From: Chrysomallon squamiferum
Taxonomy: Eukaryota > Mollusca > Gastropoda > Neomphalida > Peltospiridae
Assembly (NCBI GenBank): GCA_012295275.1
Contig: CM022672.1
Coordinates: 17,284,894-17,346,893, forward strand
Direction: 5' to 3'
Length of the DNA: 62,000 nucleotides
Shown here piece by piece: positions 1 to 12,110 of the stretch; the stretch's first letter is position 1; the number at the start of each line of letters is the position of its first letter. The translations under genes and the position numbers were made by a program. The notes under the pieces are model-generated. The model did not search any database and had not been told where the DNA came from. It saw only the letters and a program-made list of their open reading frames with translations.

Positions 1-597
1 ACTGTGGTCTTTTTTTTCCCCTTCTTCTTTTTTTTATTATTATTGTTGTTGTTGTTGTTAAACTTTTTTTGCTTGTTATTATTTTTTGTTTTTAAAATAA
101 GAGCAAACTAAAGATTTGGTAGTTTGAATCATTTCTTATCACTGATTATATAGTTACCAGATACGAAGAAAGAAAACTTAAATTTAAAATTTAAAGATTA
201 TTATTCCAGCATCTCTTTTGAAATGTTCACAGAAACACTTTCAGAAATTTCATACAAACATTCTTGCAACGTGATGGTCATTTTAAAATTATTTAGTTAT
301 TAAAGTATTTTTTATTAATTTAATTTAATTTAATTTTATTTTATTTTATTTTATTTTATTTTATTTTATTTTATTTTAATTTAATTTAATTTTTTATTTA
401 TTTTTTATTTATTTTGTTTTATTTTGTATTAATATAATTTAATTTATTTTAATTTTAATTTTTTAATTTATTTTATTTTATTTTATTTTATTTTAATTTA
501 TAATTTTTTTTAATTTTAATTTTTTTTTTTTATTATTATTATTTTTTTTTTATTCTGTTCTATTCTTTTATTTTATTTTATTTTATTTTAATCCCAG
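1..597. other. DOCK intron end with TTTTA array
   Basis: AT-rich intron sequence. From about 312 to 590 it is a long, imperfect TTTTA/TTTAA array that runs straight into the acceptor of the exon at 598. No coding signal was seen. Confidence 0.6.
312..590 (+). repeat. (TTTTA)n/(TTTAA)n imperfect microsatellite
   Basis: Nearly uninterrupted pentanucleotide-like repeats of T-rich units. The last copies act as the pyrimidine tract of the splice acceptor at 597. Confidence 0.9.
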
Positions 598-817
598 GTT
601 AAACTATGCCACCACTCCATCAAAGAGCAGTACGGTTGCGGGCAGGTCGCAGTCTGTGTGGGTGAAAGCAGACAAGGTCAGTTCCTCCCCCAGCAAATCA
701 AGTCTTCAGTACAAAATGGGCAACATCGTAAAGCGGGTGTCCCAAGTGGGGGATCAGTTCTCCAGCTCAAGCCAGCAGCGCAACTCCCTTGAACAACCCA
801 TTGAGTTAAATGAGCAG
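598..817 (+). CDS. DOCK1: DOCK exon a (first in window)
   Basis: The acceptor is a T-rich stretch ending in atcccag at 597. One base completes the upstream codon, then 73 codons follow, including KMGNIVKRVSQVGDQFSSSS and ending EQPIELNEQ. The exon is far more GC-rich than its flanks. To join the next exon in phase 0 it must end at the G of CAG at 817, followed by gcatgt, a GC-type donor. Reading on past 817 gives only a short non-coding-like tail to a TAA at 848-850. Confidence 0.75.
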
Positions 818-3533
818 GCATGTAGTGGTCCCTTAGTGGCTTCTTTTTAATTTCCAGTGCAGTTCCTGAAAGTTCTCATACAGATGTTTAACAATCATAA
901 CAGTCATAACAACAATTACAACAATATGACGATGATGATGATGATAATAGAATAATATTAATGCCAACAAAAACAATTGCATTAATAATAATAATAATAA
1001 TTATAATAATAAAAAAAACTGTAATAAATATTTTACTAATATTAAACAATCATAACAAGAATTTTTTTATAATAATATATTGGAGTAATAACAGCAGTAG
1101 TAAGAATAATACTGATAATTAATTTTATATTAATAAAAATAACAAAAATAACAATGGCTTCAGCTGTATTTACAACAACAATTATAAGAATGTACAATGA
1201 TTTAAAATGTACAGATTCTTAAATTTGATTACTTTCAAAAAGCTACAAAAATAAAATAAATAAAAAAATAAAAAAGTAAATAAAACAAAATCCAAGAAAA
1301 TATTGTACAAACAATGATTAAATCATTATTTTGATTTATAATTTGGTGCAGTGAACAAAATATGAACAAACCTGTGACATTGTGACTTTCTGTTAATTTG
1401 TTCATCCTGATTTATTTCATGTTTTAGAAATGTCTTTAAACTGTGTAATTGACAAAATTAAATATTTTAATTTAGTTTTAACTGATTTAAAAAACAAAGT
1501 ATTGTAATAACACAAGAGAACTTTCAGGAGTTGCATTTAACCTCATATGGACCTTTGAAAATTTGTAAAGAATTGTTTTGGTTATTATATTTTTTGTTTT
1601 TAGAAAATTATATTTATAAATATGTTGAAATTACAGCATTTTGTATATTAAAGTAAGTTTTATTGAAGTCAAACTTTCTACAAAACTTTTAATTTTAAAG
1701 TGTAATTAAGAAGATACTAAAGAAATAGATGTCCATATCTGGTTTTTGCATTTATTAATTTGCATAATTATCATTGATAAGTGTTGTTTTTTTTATGTTT
1801 TTTTTGTTGAAGGGAAATTTATATTTTATTTTGTCAGTGATAATTAGTTTTTTTAAATTGATAAAGGTTTAATTGTTATCAACAAAGTGACATAATATAA
1901 TATTTATTAGATTGTTTTGGTTTCGTTGTTAAATTAAAAAAAAAGAAGTAATAAATATGTTTAATTATTAAACATTCTTTGTTTAATAGAGAACATTTTA
2001 AGATAGTTTATTTTTTATAAATAATATTTTGTTAATGAATAAAACAAATTTAAAAATGCATTTAAATAATATTTTCACAAATATGTCATGTAACATATGT
2101 ACTTAAAACACAAAAATAATAATAAAAATGTTACTTATTACTGAATATCTACAAATATAAATTTCCCACTAAACACTATTAAATGTTTAACTAAATGAAT
2201 TTTGACTGCTTTAGATTTCAGTTACTTGTTCCCCATCCCTACAAATAAGTGGCATTAATTTGAAATTAATTATATCCTGTGGGCACCAAGCTGTAGCATA
2301 GTGATAAAGTATCAGTGATAGGTTCTGTGTGTTACAGGATCAAATCTTAGTGCACCCATTGCAGTGCATTATGAGGATGTTAATTTAATCAATTCACTTG
2401 TTGTCTGCAGTAACAGCAAATTATCATTTCAGATTTAGACATCTAAGTGCCCTTGAAACACAAGGTTTTGTTTCTATTTACTGTAATAATTTTTCCCCCA
2501 AAAACAGTTGAAAAATGTTCTTATTTTTCTAACTGAAAAACTGCTTGTACAGTGAACTGGTTGATGTAAGCAATATGTTTGTTTATAATATTGTAAGTCA
2601 AGATTCATTTCAAAAATACAATTATTATTTATGTTCATTTGATATTAATTAATTGCTTCTTATTTTATATTTAATTACACTGTCACTAATTCTTTGTTGA
2701 TATTTGATAAATCAAAAAAAAAAAGAAGAAAATGAAAAATTTTTAAATGTGAGCCTCACTGTTTTTACTTTTTTCATTGTTTAGATACAAAAAAACATGA
2801 AAATATAAATTATTTCTATTTTATCATTGTTATTATTTTATATATGAATATACAATACAAATTATCTTTGTTTTTTTTTATCAACATAACTATGAAAGTA
2901 CAACAATTATTTTAATCACTTTAAAAAAAAAAAAATATAATAATAAAATTAAATAAATAAAATTAATTTGATTATATAAAAATAACAATACTGTTGTTTT
3001 AAAAATGTAAGTTTAAAAATTATTATTGTTAAATTAAAAATGCAAATATACCAAATACGAACAACAGTTACTTTAAATACTTAAATACTTAAAGCAAGAA
3101 TTATAATTTTAATATATATATTAACGTTTATAAAATAAAATACATAGTATATTTCAAAAATAAACACAACTGTAGTATAAATAGTATATGATTTTTTTTC
3201 ATATATGATAAGTATATGATTTTTTTTCGTATATTAATGCTTATCAACAAAGAATTAACAGTGACTGTTACTTGCTGATTCCGTTCATTCTACTTTTAAA
3301 TGGCTGCTGTGTTTTCATTTGGAGTGACTGTTGCTATTTCCTGGCTCTTCGGTTACTGCAGCTTTGTTCATGGCACGGCATAAAACGCTTTAACAATGAA
3401 CTGGAAGTTGTTTGGGAAGCTGCTTACGTTTTATGAAATTTACTGTTGTTTCGCTAGGATTTTTATGTTAAGAATTTGTAAAGACGATTATTATTATCAT
3501 GTTTATATTATATTATTTATTTATTTATGTTTG

Positions 3534-3577
<44 letters not shown>

Positions 3578-4936
3578 TTAAAGTAGTTATTAATTATGTC
3601 CTTTTGTATTTGTTTATGTATGTTTAAATTATTTCTATCCCACATACAGGATGTAAAATGCTAAAAAAGAATACAAAATCTGTAATTAGGTTCAAAAATT
3701 AGATTCACTTTTAATAATAAGCTGACAGCTAAAATTTTCCAAGAATTTTTTTTACCCCTGTTATAATAATTATATATATAAATATGAATGTGTAATATAT
3801 ATATAGTAACAAAATATTAATTATTAAATAAGTAAATATTCATAAAATAAGATTAGCAAAAAACATATAATGTTACCATGAAAGAAAAATATAAATTGAG
3901 TAAATTTTCTTTTTAAATTACCATTCTAGTTTTAAAAAAATTAATACACATTCATATTTATATGTAATAAAATTAGTAATCAGTAAAAAAATGTTGTAAC
4001 TGATGCTTAGAAATTATGGGATGGGTTTTACTGTAATTCTTTTTTGGAAATTTTATATTATTTATTTATTATTTTTGTTTTCAAAATGTTTCTCAGAAAA
4101 AGACTAAAACTACTTACTAAACAACAAACTGCTTCCCATCACATCTTGTTCAGTGGAAATTTATTTCACTATCACTTCTTTTTGTTAGCATGGTTTTTAA
4201 TTTCAATTTATTATTAATTTTTGTTAAAAATTAAAAATTAAAAAAAGAAAAAAAAAGCACACACTAAAAAGAGAAGTTTTTGGTTCAGTTATATTTATTT
4301 GCTTTTGCTTTTGGCACTTTTGGGGTTCTGGAAAGTGAAATGGGGAAGAAAACCCCAAAAACATTAATCGTGTGTTTGAATATATGAATAACCCTATCAT
4401 AATATTGTAGAAAACATCCAAATTCTACACTGTTCTAACACAAGGGGTAAGTTTCTTTTTAAATTGTCTTTAACATTATTTTATAAAATACTTATATTAG
4501 GTTGCTTGTTTGTTTTGTCTTTTTTTTTTTTCACATAATTTGTACATCACAAAAAAACACGTGTCTTCTGTTTAAAAGTGCTCATAATAACCAGAGCTAA
4601 CTAATGTCTCTACTAATAACTAGTTTATTTATAACCATTGTGACAATCTCTGTCAGTAGAAACTAAATAATTACAGGAACTAATAAGATATATCTTTATT
4701 TTAAAAGAGAGTTTATGTTAGAACATACTTCCATAAGTGATTACTGTATAGTAATTTTTCTTTTTTTTCTGAATATTATTTAATCATTTATTTATTTTTT
4801 TATTTATATTAATTTTTTTTTTTTTTAGATACTGATATATATATATATATACTTGTTTTAATTAAATGAATTAATTGATTTGTATTTATCTTGGATTACT
4901 TAATGGATTTTCTTTATTTTTCTTTAAACAGTATGA

Positions 4937-4974
<38 letters not shown>

Positions 4975-5439
4975 ATCTTTCTTTACAAATACAAAAGTAT
5001 CTTTGTCTCATGTAATCATTAATTCCTGTTACAATTTATTGAGGTTTACTTTTTCTTATTATTATTTTAAAATTTATAATGATTTATTTATTTATTATTT
5101 TTTGTTTAATGCTTTTTAATGGGCTTCAATTTATTTTGGTTAATCAGCACTTTGTCATATTTCCTTATTTTTTTTATTTTTTTAAATTTTAATTTTTAAA
5201 TTTTTGACATTTTAAATTTTTTTAAATTAATTTTGCTTTTACAAATGTTATTTTTGTTAATATGTCGAAATTGGAAATAGATCTTACTGGAGATTGATGA
5301 AGTTGAATTTGGAAAAGTAATTTCAACAGATATGATATTTTTTGTAAAGACTATTTCTTGACCCATTATGGTTTATACCTTGAAAGCAAAATATTGACAA
5401 ACCATCTTATTTTTTTATCAATGCATAAGAAGAAAATAC

Positions 5440-5491
<52 letters not shown>

Positions 5492-8044
5492 TCAGTGATA
5501 TCCATTTTAATTATCATTTTACTAGCAGATAATTAAATATCTTATTATTTAATAAAATAATTTCCAAATTAAATATGTAAGTGTTGGGTGCATTTTAAAA
5601 ACAATATTTTGACTAGAGCAAAGCATTAAACAACTTAAGTTAAGACTTAGAGTTTATTTGACAATAGAAAACAGACTTCCAGTAAAATCTAATAAAGTGG
5701 AGTACATTCAGACTGGACAGGCTGATGTTTAACAAATAAATAAGTTAAATATACCAACTGGGACTATCAGAAACATAAATAAGTTAAATATACCAACTGG
5801 GACTATCAGAAACTGATACAGTGTTTAATTTTGTTTAAACTTTTGTGATGCACTTGCATATTATTTGACTCATTGGTTGTGTGTGTGGATGTGTGCATAA
5901 CACAAGTGTATATTAACTTAATGTGTTCAAAACTAGCAGTGTGAAAAAAGTGATTAATGTTTTTAGGCAGTGTCTGAAAAACTCTCCATTCCAGAAACAA
6001 ACAAAAACAACGAAACCTCCTCAAAAGGCTCAGTGACATTATTTTTCAGAAATAGAAAGTTACAAAAAGGTTATTCTTCAAGTAAATAATACCATTTATA
6101 GTTTGTGTTTATAGTGATTTAAATCTGTTTTAAAAAAAAAAACATATATATTTTGCAATATTTAATAATGAAGAATTATTGCTACACCACTAAAAAATAA
6201 TGGATTATTGACATAGCAGAGTGACATAACAGGTATATTTCTGTATCAAGAGCTGGCATGAAAATTATAATCAGTGTGTCATTATATAAATAGGTTAAAA
6301 AACAACATTTTACATATATATATATACAGTTGATAGAAACAGTAATTATTATTCTTTCATATACAGTAGTTTGCTTTTGTGATAGTCTGCATGTAGCCTC
6401 TGGCAAAACTGGAAAAAGGTTTCTCCTGTGTTTGCTAACAGAACTTCTTTAAGTTCAAAATTCAATTCATGCATGAACCTCAAGCTCAGGGTGAAGGGTG
6501 ATTTGTTAAATAAATGAGTAATGTTTATAATTTATTTACTGATTATATCGGACAACTTTTTAAAAAAACAATGTGGATATCAAATTTAATGTAAAATAAT
6601 TTGGAATGATATTTTATTCAGTAATGTATATTTTAAGGGAAGCACTTTTTATTCAGACTTTAAGAGATTATTATTTTTTTTTACGTATTGATTTGTACAG
6701 CATAATCATTTAATTTTATTTGTTTTTATTTGGGTTTTTTTTATAAAACATTAATTTAACTAATTTAATAAATAATACCTAGAATTCCATAGTGAAAATA
6801 ATATAATATTAGATACTGCTGAACATAGAGGAGTTTTTAATTCTTGTTCTTTTTTCTTTCCTTTTTTTTTTTTATCATTTTAAAGGTAGAATTTTTATTA
6901 TTTCAGTATTTGGAGTGATTATTTAGAAGTATGAGTTGACACAATGTAGCATATATTTCAGTATTTTCTTTTGTTATTTACAACTATTTATTTCTTGTAC
7001 TGGCTTATTAAATAGAATAATTACAATATCCTAGAACCATGAATGGTTATTTTATAAATATTTGTTTATAGTATGAACAAATAATTTAGATAATCTATCT
7101 AATGATTTAAAATACACAACTGATTATAAAAAGATATTTTTGAATTCTCTTAATTTGAATATTTTTTAAATTTTAATTTAATTTAATTTAATTTTATTTA
7201 ATTTTATTCTATTTTATTTTGTTTTATTTTATTTTATTTTATTTTATTTAGTTATATGTAATAAATTAATTTATTCTTTGAATGTCTCTACAGGTTACCA
7301 TTATGAGTGTTTTATTATTACATTTTGTTCAGCAATATATATATACATGTAATGTTATTTACACATATTTTGTATACTTCCTAATGATTAGTTGTTTTTT
7401 TGTTTTGTTTTTTAATTAGATAAAAACAAAAGAAAGAAATACTTGTCTCTGTGCTTGAGACATAATTTCATTCATAAAAAAATTACGAACAAAATGAAAA
7501 ACGATCTGCACATTCTCAACTTTACCATTATCGAAGATTGGTAACTGAAAATAAAGTGATCACTTGGAAGCATACAGAATTGTATACAGACTACTGATAT
7601 TACCATTTTTTGTTTACTTCAGCAGTATTTAATTACTAGACATTTTCAGGGTTAAAAAAGGTTAAAAATGGTCTTGACATTTTCTTAGCACTCTATTACT
7701 GTTATTGCATTACTGTAGCTGACGTCACGCCGGCCGCCAAGACCAGACTCCAGTGAGAAACGTCAGAGCAGCCGTCCACCAAGTAACCAGTTCAGACCAG
7801 ATCAGCTCCTCAGTACAAGTTCTCTCAGCTTGTCATCAACACACAGTGGACAATTAGTGACCGGTAAGTAATGTTTCTTGTTTATTTTTTTTGTTTAAGA
7901 TTGGTGGAAAAGTAAATTAAAAGAAAGTGTTGATTTGGAGTTATAATCATGGAATTTTGATGTGGTGAGTGAAATTTTTTTAAATGTTTTTATATTGAAT
8001 TTTGTTTATTTCAGTTTTTAGCTATGATTTATTTGTTTTATTTG

Positions 8045-8081
<37 letters not shown>

Positions 8082-9318
8082 TAATTAGTATATCTTTTTG
8101 TTTGAAAACAGGTTCAGCAATGATATTTTGGACAATCTTTAACCGTTATCATTTAATATATTGTTCAGTTCTATGTAAAAGTGTTAGCTAACAAAGGAGC
8201 TGTGTGTTTTTCAGACAACAGTGATGGCGACTTTTCATCTGATGAACCTCCACCACTACCTGAGAAGCACAACGTTGACTACTCCAACATATCTGCTGAT
8301 GTGATCCCTGCTGTGCCACGCAAACTGTCCACTCCCAAACACAAGGTTAGAAAAATCAGCAGGCTATTCCACTTCTAGTCTTGATGTGGTAACAAGATCT
8401 TCATCAGTTCACTTGTTCTGTTAAATTTAATAACATTTTCCAATTTCAACACATGATGTTTGTTGTCAACTAGAGGCAACAAATGTTGATTTGACAGTAA
8501 TAAGTATTGAAAAAATAGAAAATTAATTTTAAAAATTTAAATAATAATAATAATAATAAATTATATTCAAGATTTTGAGAATTTTAAATATCTTGAACTT
8601 TTCTAAGCATTTCCAATTTTACTTTTTTACATTTTCTTTATTTTCTTCTCAATTTTACTAACAGTGATTAGCAAGCATTCCAGTGTTAGAAATCTAAATG
8701 AATCAAGATTTATCATTGTTTTTATGTGGTGTATTGTTATGTATTTCTACAAAATAATTTTAGTTGTTATTTGTTTTATTTGAGTAATTTACATGTTTAT
8801 GAGGTGTATATTTTCTCATAACCATTTCTTTTTAAAATTAACCAGATTTTTGTGATCTGAAACTTAAAGAATTTTTTTTACTGATTTTTTAAGTCCACAT
8901 ACTCATTTGTTTTTTCAGATTATTTATATATTTTGATTTTATTTATTGCAGCAGGGTATATATCATCATCTTTATGCCTTTTAAATTTAATCTTAGAGAT
9001 CTGTTATAAATAATTATAATGTAGGAACAGTAAAATGGAAAAATGTTATATAATTCAACATTTCGTTTCTTTATTCTTTTAAAGTCATTTTGATAAATGC
9101 AGATGTAAACAAGCTTGTTATGAATAAATGTTGATATAAAACATTTTAGTATTTAAAAAAAAAATATATATATATATAAATAATTCATTTACTGAAACAA
9201 TTTTCATATCATGCACTGTTAAAATTTAATATAAATTTATATGTATGTATATATGTTTACTTCCATGAAAACGAATAAAAATCGAATCATTTTTCTTTCT
9301 AATGTCATTAATCCATCT

Positions 9319-9357
<39 letters not shown>

Positions 9358-9482
9358 CTGTTTCACAGCCTGTGCCTGCACTGCCTGAAGACACAAATGG
9401 TGCCATACCACCTGTGCCTAGCAAATCTTCTGTGCCTGACAAATCATTTGTGCCCGGCAAGCCAGCTCTTCCACCTAAATGA
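598..9482 (+). CDS. DOCK1: DOCK180-type Rac guanine nucleotide exchange factor, C-terminal tail (partial; 4 exons)
   Basis: Four exons (598-817, 7719-7863, 8215-8345, 9369-9482) splice into about 202 codons ending at a TGA. The product is a Ser/Pro-rich, presumably disordered tail. It carries the motif PPPLPEK followed by DYSNI, like the PPLPxK...DYxNL stretch of the vertebrate DOCK1 tail, and it ends in KPALPPK. Both fit the PxLPxK consensus bound by the N-terminal SH3 domain of Crk. Family knowledge: DOCK180 proteins, with ELMO, load GTP onto Rac through a DHR2 domain and drive cell migration, engulfment and myoblast fusion at the plasma membrane. The SH3, DHR1 and DHR2 parts must lie upstream of base 1. 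Intron phases are 0, 1 and 0 at the three junctions and all fit. The first intron needs a GC donor. The family call rests on the tail motifs, so the exact paralogue (DOCK1, 2 or 5) is inference, although invertebrates usually have a single member of this class. Confidence 0.75.
2276..2466 (+). mobile_element. tRNA-derived SINE-like element, degenerate
   Basis: A higher-complexity block inside an AT-rich intron. GTAGCATAGTGATAAAG resembles an RNA polymerase III A box (tRNA D arm). About 40 bases later AGGATCAAATCTT resembles a B box (TpsiC arm). A non-tRNA tail follows, up to about CCCTTGAAACACAAG. No clear target-site duplication was found. It could be a chance tRNA resemblance. Confidence 0.4.
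3518..3580 (+). repeat. (ATTT)n microsatellite
   Basis: Tandem ATTT units, interrupted once near the start. Confidence 0.9.
4939..4972 (+). repeat. (GT)17 microsatellite
   Basis: An uninterrupted GT dinucleotide run. Confidence 0.95.
5440..5491 (+). repeat. (AAT)n microsatellite
   Basis: An uninterrupted AAT trinucleotide run of about 17 units. Confidence 0.95.
5736..5813 (+). repeat. Perfect 39-bp tandem duplication
   Basis: Two adjacent identical 39-bp copies (5736-5774 and 5775-5813), each containing ATACCAACTGGGACTATCAG. Identity implies a recent duplication. Confidence 0.9.
7166..7250 (+). repeat. (TTTTA)n imperfect repeat
   Basis: T-rich pentanucleotide units with a few substitutions. 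Confidence 0.85.
7719..7863 (+). CDS. DOCK1: DOCK exon b
   Basis: This 145-nt exon lies between tactgtag and gtaagt. Only frame 0 is open (the other two frames meet TGA). It begins LTSRRPPRPDSSEKRQ and ends SSTHSGQLVT plus one base. It is rich in Ser, Arg and Pro, typical of the disordered DOCK tail, and contains the possible class I-type SH3 ligand RRPPRP. Confidence 0.75.
7864..8214 (+). other. DOCK intron with (TTA)n run
   Basis: A 351-bp GT-AG intron. A TTA trinucleotide run occupies about 8048-8081. Nothing else was seen. Confidence 0.7.
8215..8345 (+). CDS. DOCK1: DOCK exon c with Crk-SH3 motif
   Basis: The acceptor is gtttttcag and the donor is gttaga after AAG at 8345. The exon adds DNSDGDFSSDEPPPLPEKHN and then VDYSNISADVIPAVPRKLSTP. 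PPPLPEK matches the Crk SH3 ligand consensus PxLPxK, and the following DYSN resembles the DYGN of the vertebrate DOCK1 tail. The exon is 131 nt, entered in phase 1 and left in phase 0. Confidence 0.8.
8346..9368 (+). other. Last DOCK intron
   Basis: A GT-AG intron of about 1 kb, AT-rich, ending in a 38-base T run (9320-9357) next to the acceptor. No coding signal was seen. Confidence 0.7.
9320..9357 (+). repeat. Poly(T)38 tract at splice acceptor
   Basis: An uninterrupted T run 11 bases upstream of the DOCK terminal exon. It serves as an extreme polypyrimidine tract. Confidence 0.95.
9369..9482 (+). CDS. DOCK1: DOCK terminal coding exon
   Basis: The acceptor is tttcacag, preceded by a 38-base T run. 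The exon has 37 codons and a TGA at 9480-9482. It is proline-rich with spaced PVP/PxK units (PVPALPEDT, IPPVPSKSSVP, VPGKPALPPK). The final PALPPK is a second PxLPxK-type Crk SH3 ligand at the very C terminus. The exon is read in phase 0 from the previous one. Confidence 0.75.
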   Translation, partial: PVPALPEDTNGAIPPVPSKSSVPDKSFVPGKPALPPK

Positions 9483-9823
9483 CATTCTCTTCACCCTCTT
9501 TCCAGCTAACCATGTTTTTGATTTTATGAGCTTCAGGCTGATTAAATCAGCGCATGACTTTGGTGCTAATGCTCTTCAACTAAAAGCATGAAAAGCAAAT
9601 GACTTTAAAACTGATCATTATAAAAAAAAAAAAAAAAAAAAAATAATAATAATACAAATGATATTCTTTTAACACTTTATTAATATTCACAAATGAACGG
9701 TTTTGATATTACCGATATATTGTACAGCGGTTGTTTTTTTGGAGGTTTTTTTTTCAATACAGATATTTTCTTTTTCTTCTTTTTTTTTTTCATTATTTTA
9801 ACCCCTCAAATACTCTATGTATG

Positions 9824-9855
9824 TATGTATGTATATATATATATATATATATATA
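9824..9855 (+). repeat. (GTAT)n/(AT)n microsatellite
   Basis: GTAT units pass into an uninterrupted AT run. Confidence 0.85.
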
Positions 9856-10390
9856 CATGGTGTAACTTTGTCTTTAAACCAGAAGAATGAAGAATGCATC
9901 TTTTGTTCAAGAGTGTTTATTTGACATGATTTATAGCAAGTGAATGTAAGTTGCTTTTTTTTAAAGTTTTTTAATTTCCTCTCTATGGCTATATAATAAT
10001 GTATTGGATATATTGCATGCAGTAATTTAGTTAACTCTAATGTACACTGTACAGCATTAACATTTCTTGCCACTGTTGAATCATATAATCATATTTTGAA
10101 AAAAACAATTTCTATAATTTAATTTTGTTCATAGCTGACGTATTTTATATTTTAATTAGCATTATATGAATAATCAATTTTATGTTGCTTTCTTTTTTCA
10201 AAAAAAAAAAAAAAAAAAAAATGTGTCATTAGTAAATTTACTAAACTAATCTAAATTGATTAGTAATTGGATTATGTTATTTTACTTGTATAATTTCTTT
10301 CTGATCTCTTTGGTTTTAGGTAACTTTAATGTACAGAATAAAATACCATTTTTTATTTTAAAATTCACCGCGATAGTTGAGATTAAAGAT

Positions 10391-10721
10391 GTGTGGATTT
10401 ATTTTTGTTTTTATTGTTTATTTTGGAGGACTGTTAAATCATCTGTGTAATGAAAGATATTTAACTTCTAAGAATCACTCAAAATGAGTCACTGCTTCAT
10501 TTTGAAAAACAAGACTACATTAATTATCACCAAAAAAAAAGAAAAAAGAATTAATTCTGATGGTTGAGGGTTCACATCTGTGAGTTTATTTTTGTTTTTG
10601 TTATTTATTTTGGAGGGAATGTTAAGGCAAAATTAGACGGTGTAATGAAAGATAATTAACTTCTAAGAATAAGTCAAAACAAGCCATTGTTTCATTATGA
10701 AAAACATTACCACATTATTAA
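10391..10721 (+). repeat. Diverged tandem duplication, period about 185 bp
   Basis: Copy 1 (about 10391-10530) and copy 2 (about 10576-10721) share the ordered blocks TTATTTTTGTTTTT, TTTATTTTGGAGG, TGTAATGAAAGATA, TTAACTTCTAAGAAT and TTTCATT-TGAAAAACA. They are clearly diverged, so this is an old duplication in the probable 3' UTR. Confidence 0.75.
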
Positions 10722-12085
10722 CTATAGCAATCTAGTTTTCTCCCAACTACCTCATGTTAAGTGCTTGAATAATAAAAATTACTACTTAAATCATCTTTTT
10801 ATGTTCATTCCTTTCTTTTCTTCTTTATATATTTATATATATATTTTTATTTTTTTTGATAAACTTTTAGTGTTTGATTTCAGCTGTTATAACTAAATTT
10901 ATATTATAGTAAATAATAATTTTTTAAAGTGTTATGATAAATAAATATATAAAAGAACAAAAAGAAAGAAAAAAAGAAGAAATAATGAATTAAAGCATAA
11001 TTTTTTATTTTGCTGATATCTTTGTTTTTAAGTTGTTATAATTAAGTTGTATTTTAAATTAATAATGTTTTATCTGTATCTGTATTTTCTTAGAAGTTCC
11101 CATGAATTTGCCTGATTGAAGATAGCAATTTAAGATGTTTGAAATATTACTTTTGTATTCATTTTATATTGATGAAGATATCACCTGCCAGGTAGCACTG
11201 TTGACGGCATCAAACATTTTTTTACAGAACAACCTACTCAATTAGTGTATTCCATAATTATTAAAATAAGCAGGTTTGAAATGGTCTCATTTTGGGAAAA
11301 ATGAATTTTAAATTTAGCTGTATTCATGTGTATATAGACTTCTAGTCATGTACTGGATTTTAAGTTTTTTTTTTTTTTTATTATAATTAACATGCGACAG
11401 TAATTATATAAAATATCTTCTTACTCTTTGATATATTTAAACATGAAGTTATTCTTCTTGTAATCAAATTTGTAAAAAGGATTTTTGTATATTTTTTTAT
11501 GAAATATATAATATAGATTTTATTACTGTTTTCATATCTGTACTAAATTTGTTAATTACATAATTTTAAAATTTTGTTAAGTAAATACAAAAAATGTTTT
11601 AGATAAGTTTTATCAGATGTTTTATGATGAGAACAAGGATGAAAAATATTTTCATTTTCAAATTTGTATTTTGGGTTTTTTAATAAAAATTTTAAATTTT
11701 TAATTAAAAAAAAATGATATCTATATGTTGAAATGTTGAATTTTGTAAGTTACAGGATGGATTTCTCTGTGAAGTGTTTGTAAAGTGGCTGAATTGATTA
11801 CATTCATTTTCTTAATGCTGTTGAGTCTGTCATCAACATTGAGACTGTCAATTCCTTTAATAATATTATGAAATGTCAGACAGTCAGTTAATAAAAACAT
11901 GGCTACCGTGTTCCAGTTCCTGATTTCAGTTCTGTTTAGTCGCATTAAAACATTTCGTTACTGGAAATATTCTACTGTTGCTTTCTTTTTTCTTATAAAC
12001 AGAATTTTATTATTATTATTATTATTTTACTTTTTTCTTCTTCTTTTTTTTTTTACCATTACCATTGTAAGAATATTTTTGGATC

Positions 12086-12091
12086 AATAAA
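12086..12091 (+). terminator. Candidate poly(A) signal of DOCK
   Basis: AATAAA followed by a GT-rich downstream element at about 12102-12150. It is the best such arrangement downstream of the DOCK stop. Confidence 0.4.
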
Positions 12092-12110
12092 GTTGTTAAA
12101 TTATTGTGGG

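Larger units (their letters stand above)
818..7718 (+). other. Large DOCK intron (probable GC-AG)
   Basis: This intron of about 6.9 kb starts gcatgt and ends tactgtag. It holds simple repeats (ATTT at about 3518-3580, GT at 4939-4972, AAT at 5440-5491, TTTTA at 7166-7250), a SINE-like stretch near 2276-2466 and a perfect 39-bp tandem duplication at 5736-5813. No other exon-like block is convincing. Confidence 0.6.
9483..12110 (+). other. Probable DOCK 3' UTR
   Basis: The sequence after the TGA lacks exon-like signal. A polyadenylation signal AATAAA at 12086-12091 is followed within about 25-60 bases by GT-rich sequence (tgtgggc, then ttgtgtttgtgtgtatgtc), the usual arrangement of a cleavage site. 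The UTR would be about 2.6 kb. Earlier AATAAA-like sites exist, so shorter forms are possible. It holds an A run (9622-9643), an AT run (about 9824-9855) and a duplicated segment near 10.4-10.7 kb. Confidence 0.4.

Noticed and set aside
3300-3383. 27-codon hydrophobic open frame (MAAVFSFGVTVAISW...)
   Set aside because: Too short, lies inside the DOCK intron and has no splice or family support.
9226-9591. Open frames on both strands over the last DOCK exon
   Set aside because: They read through the T38 run in the wrong frame or strand; the spliced DOCK frame explains the region.
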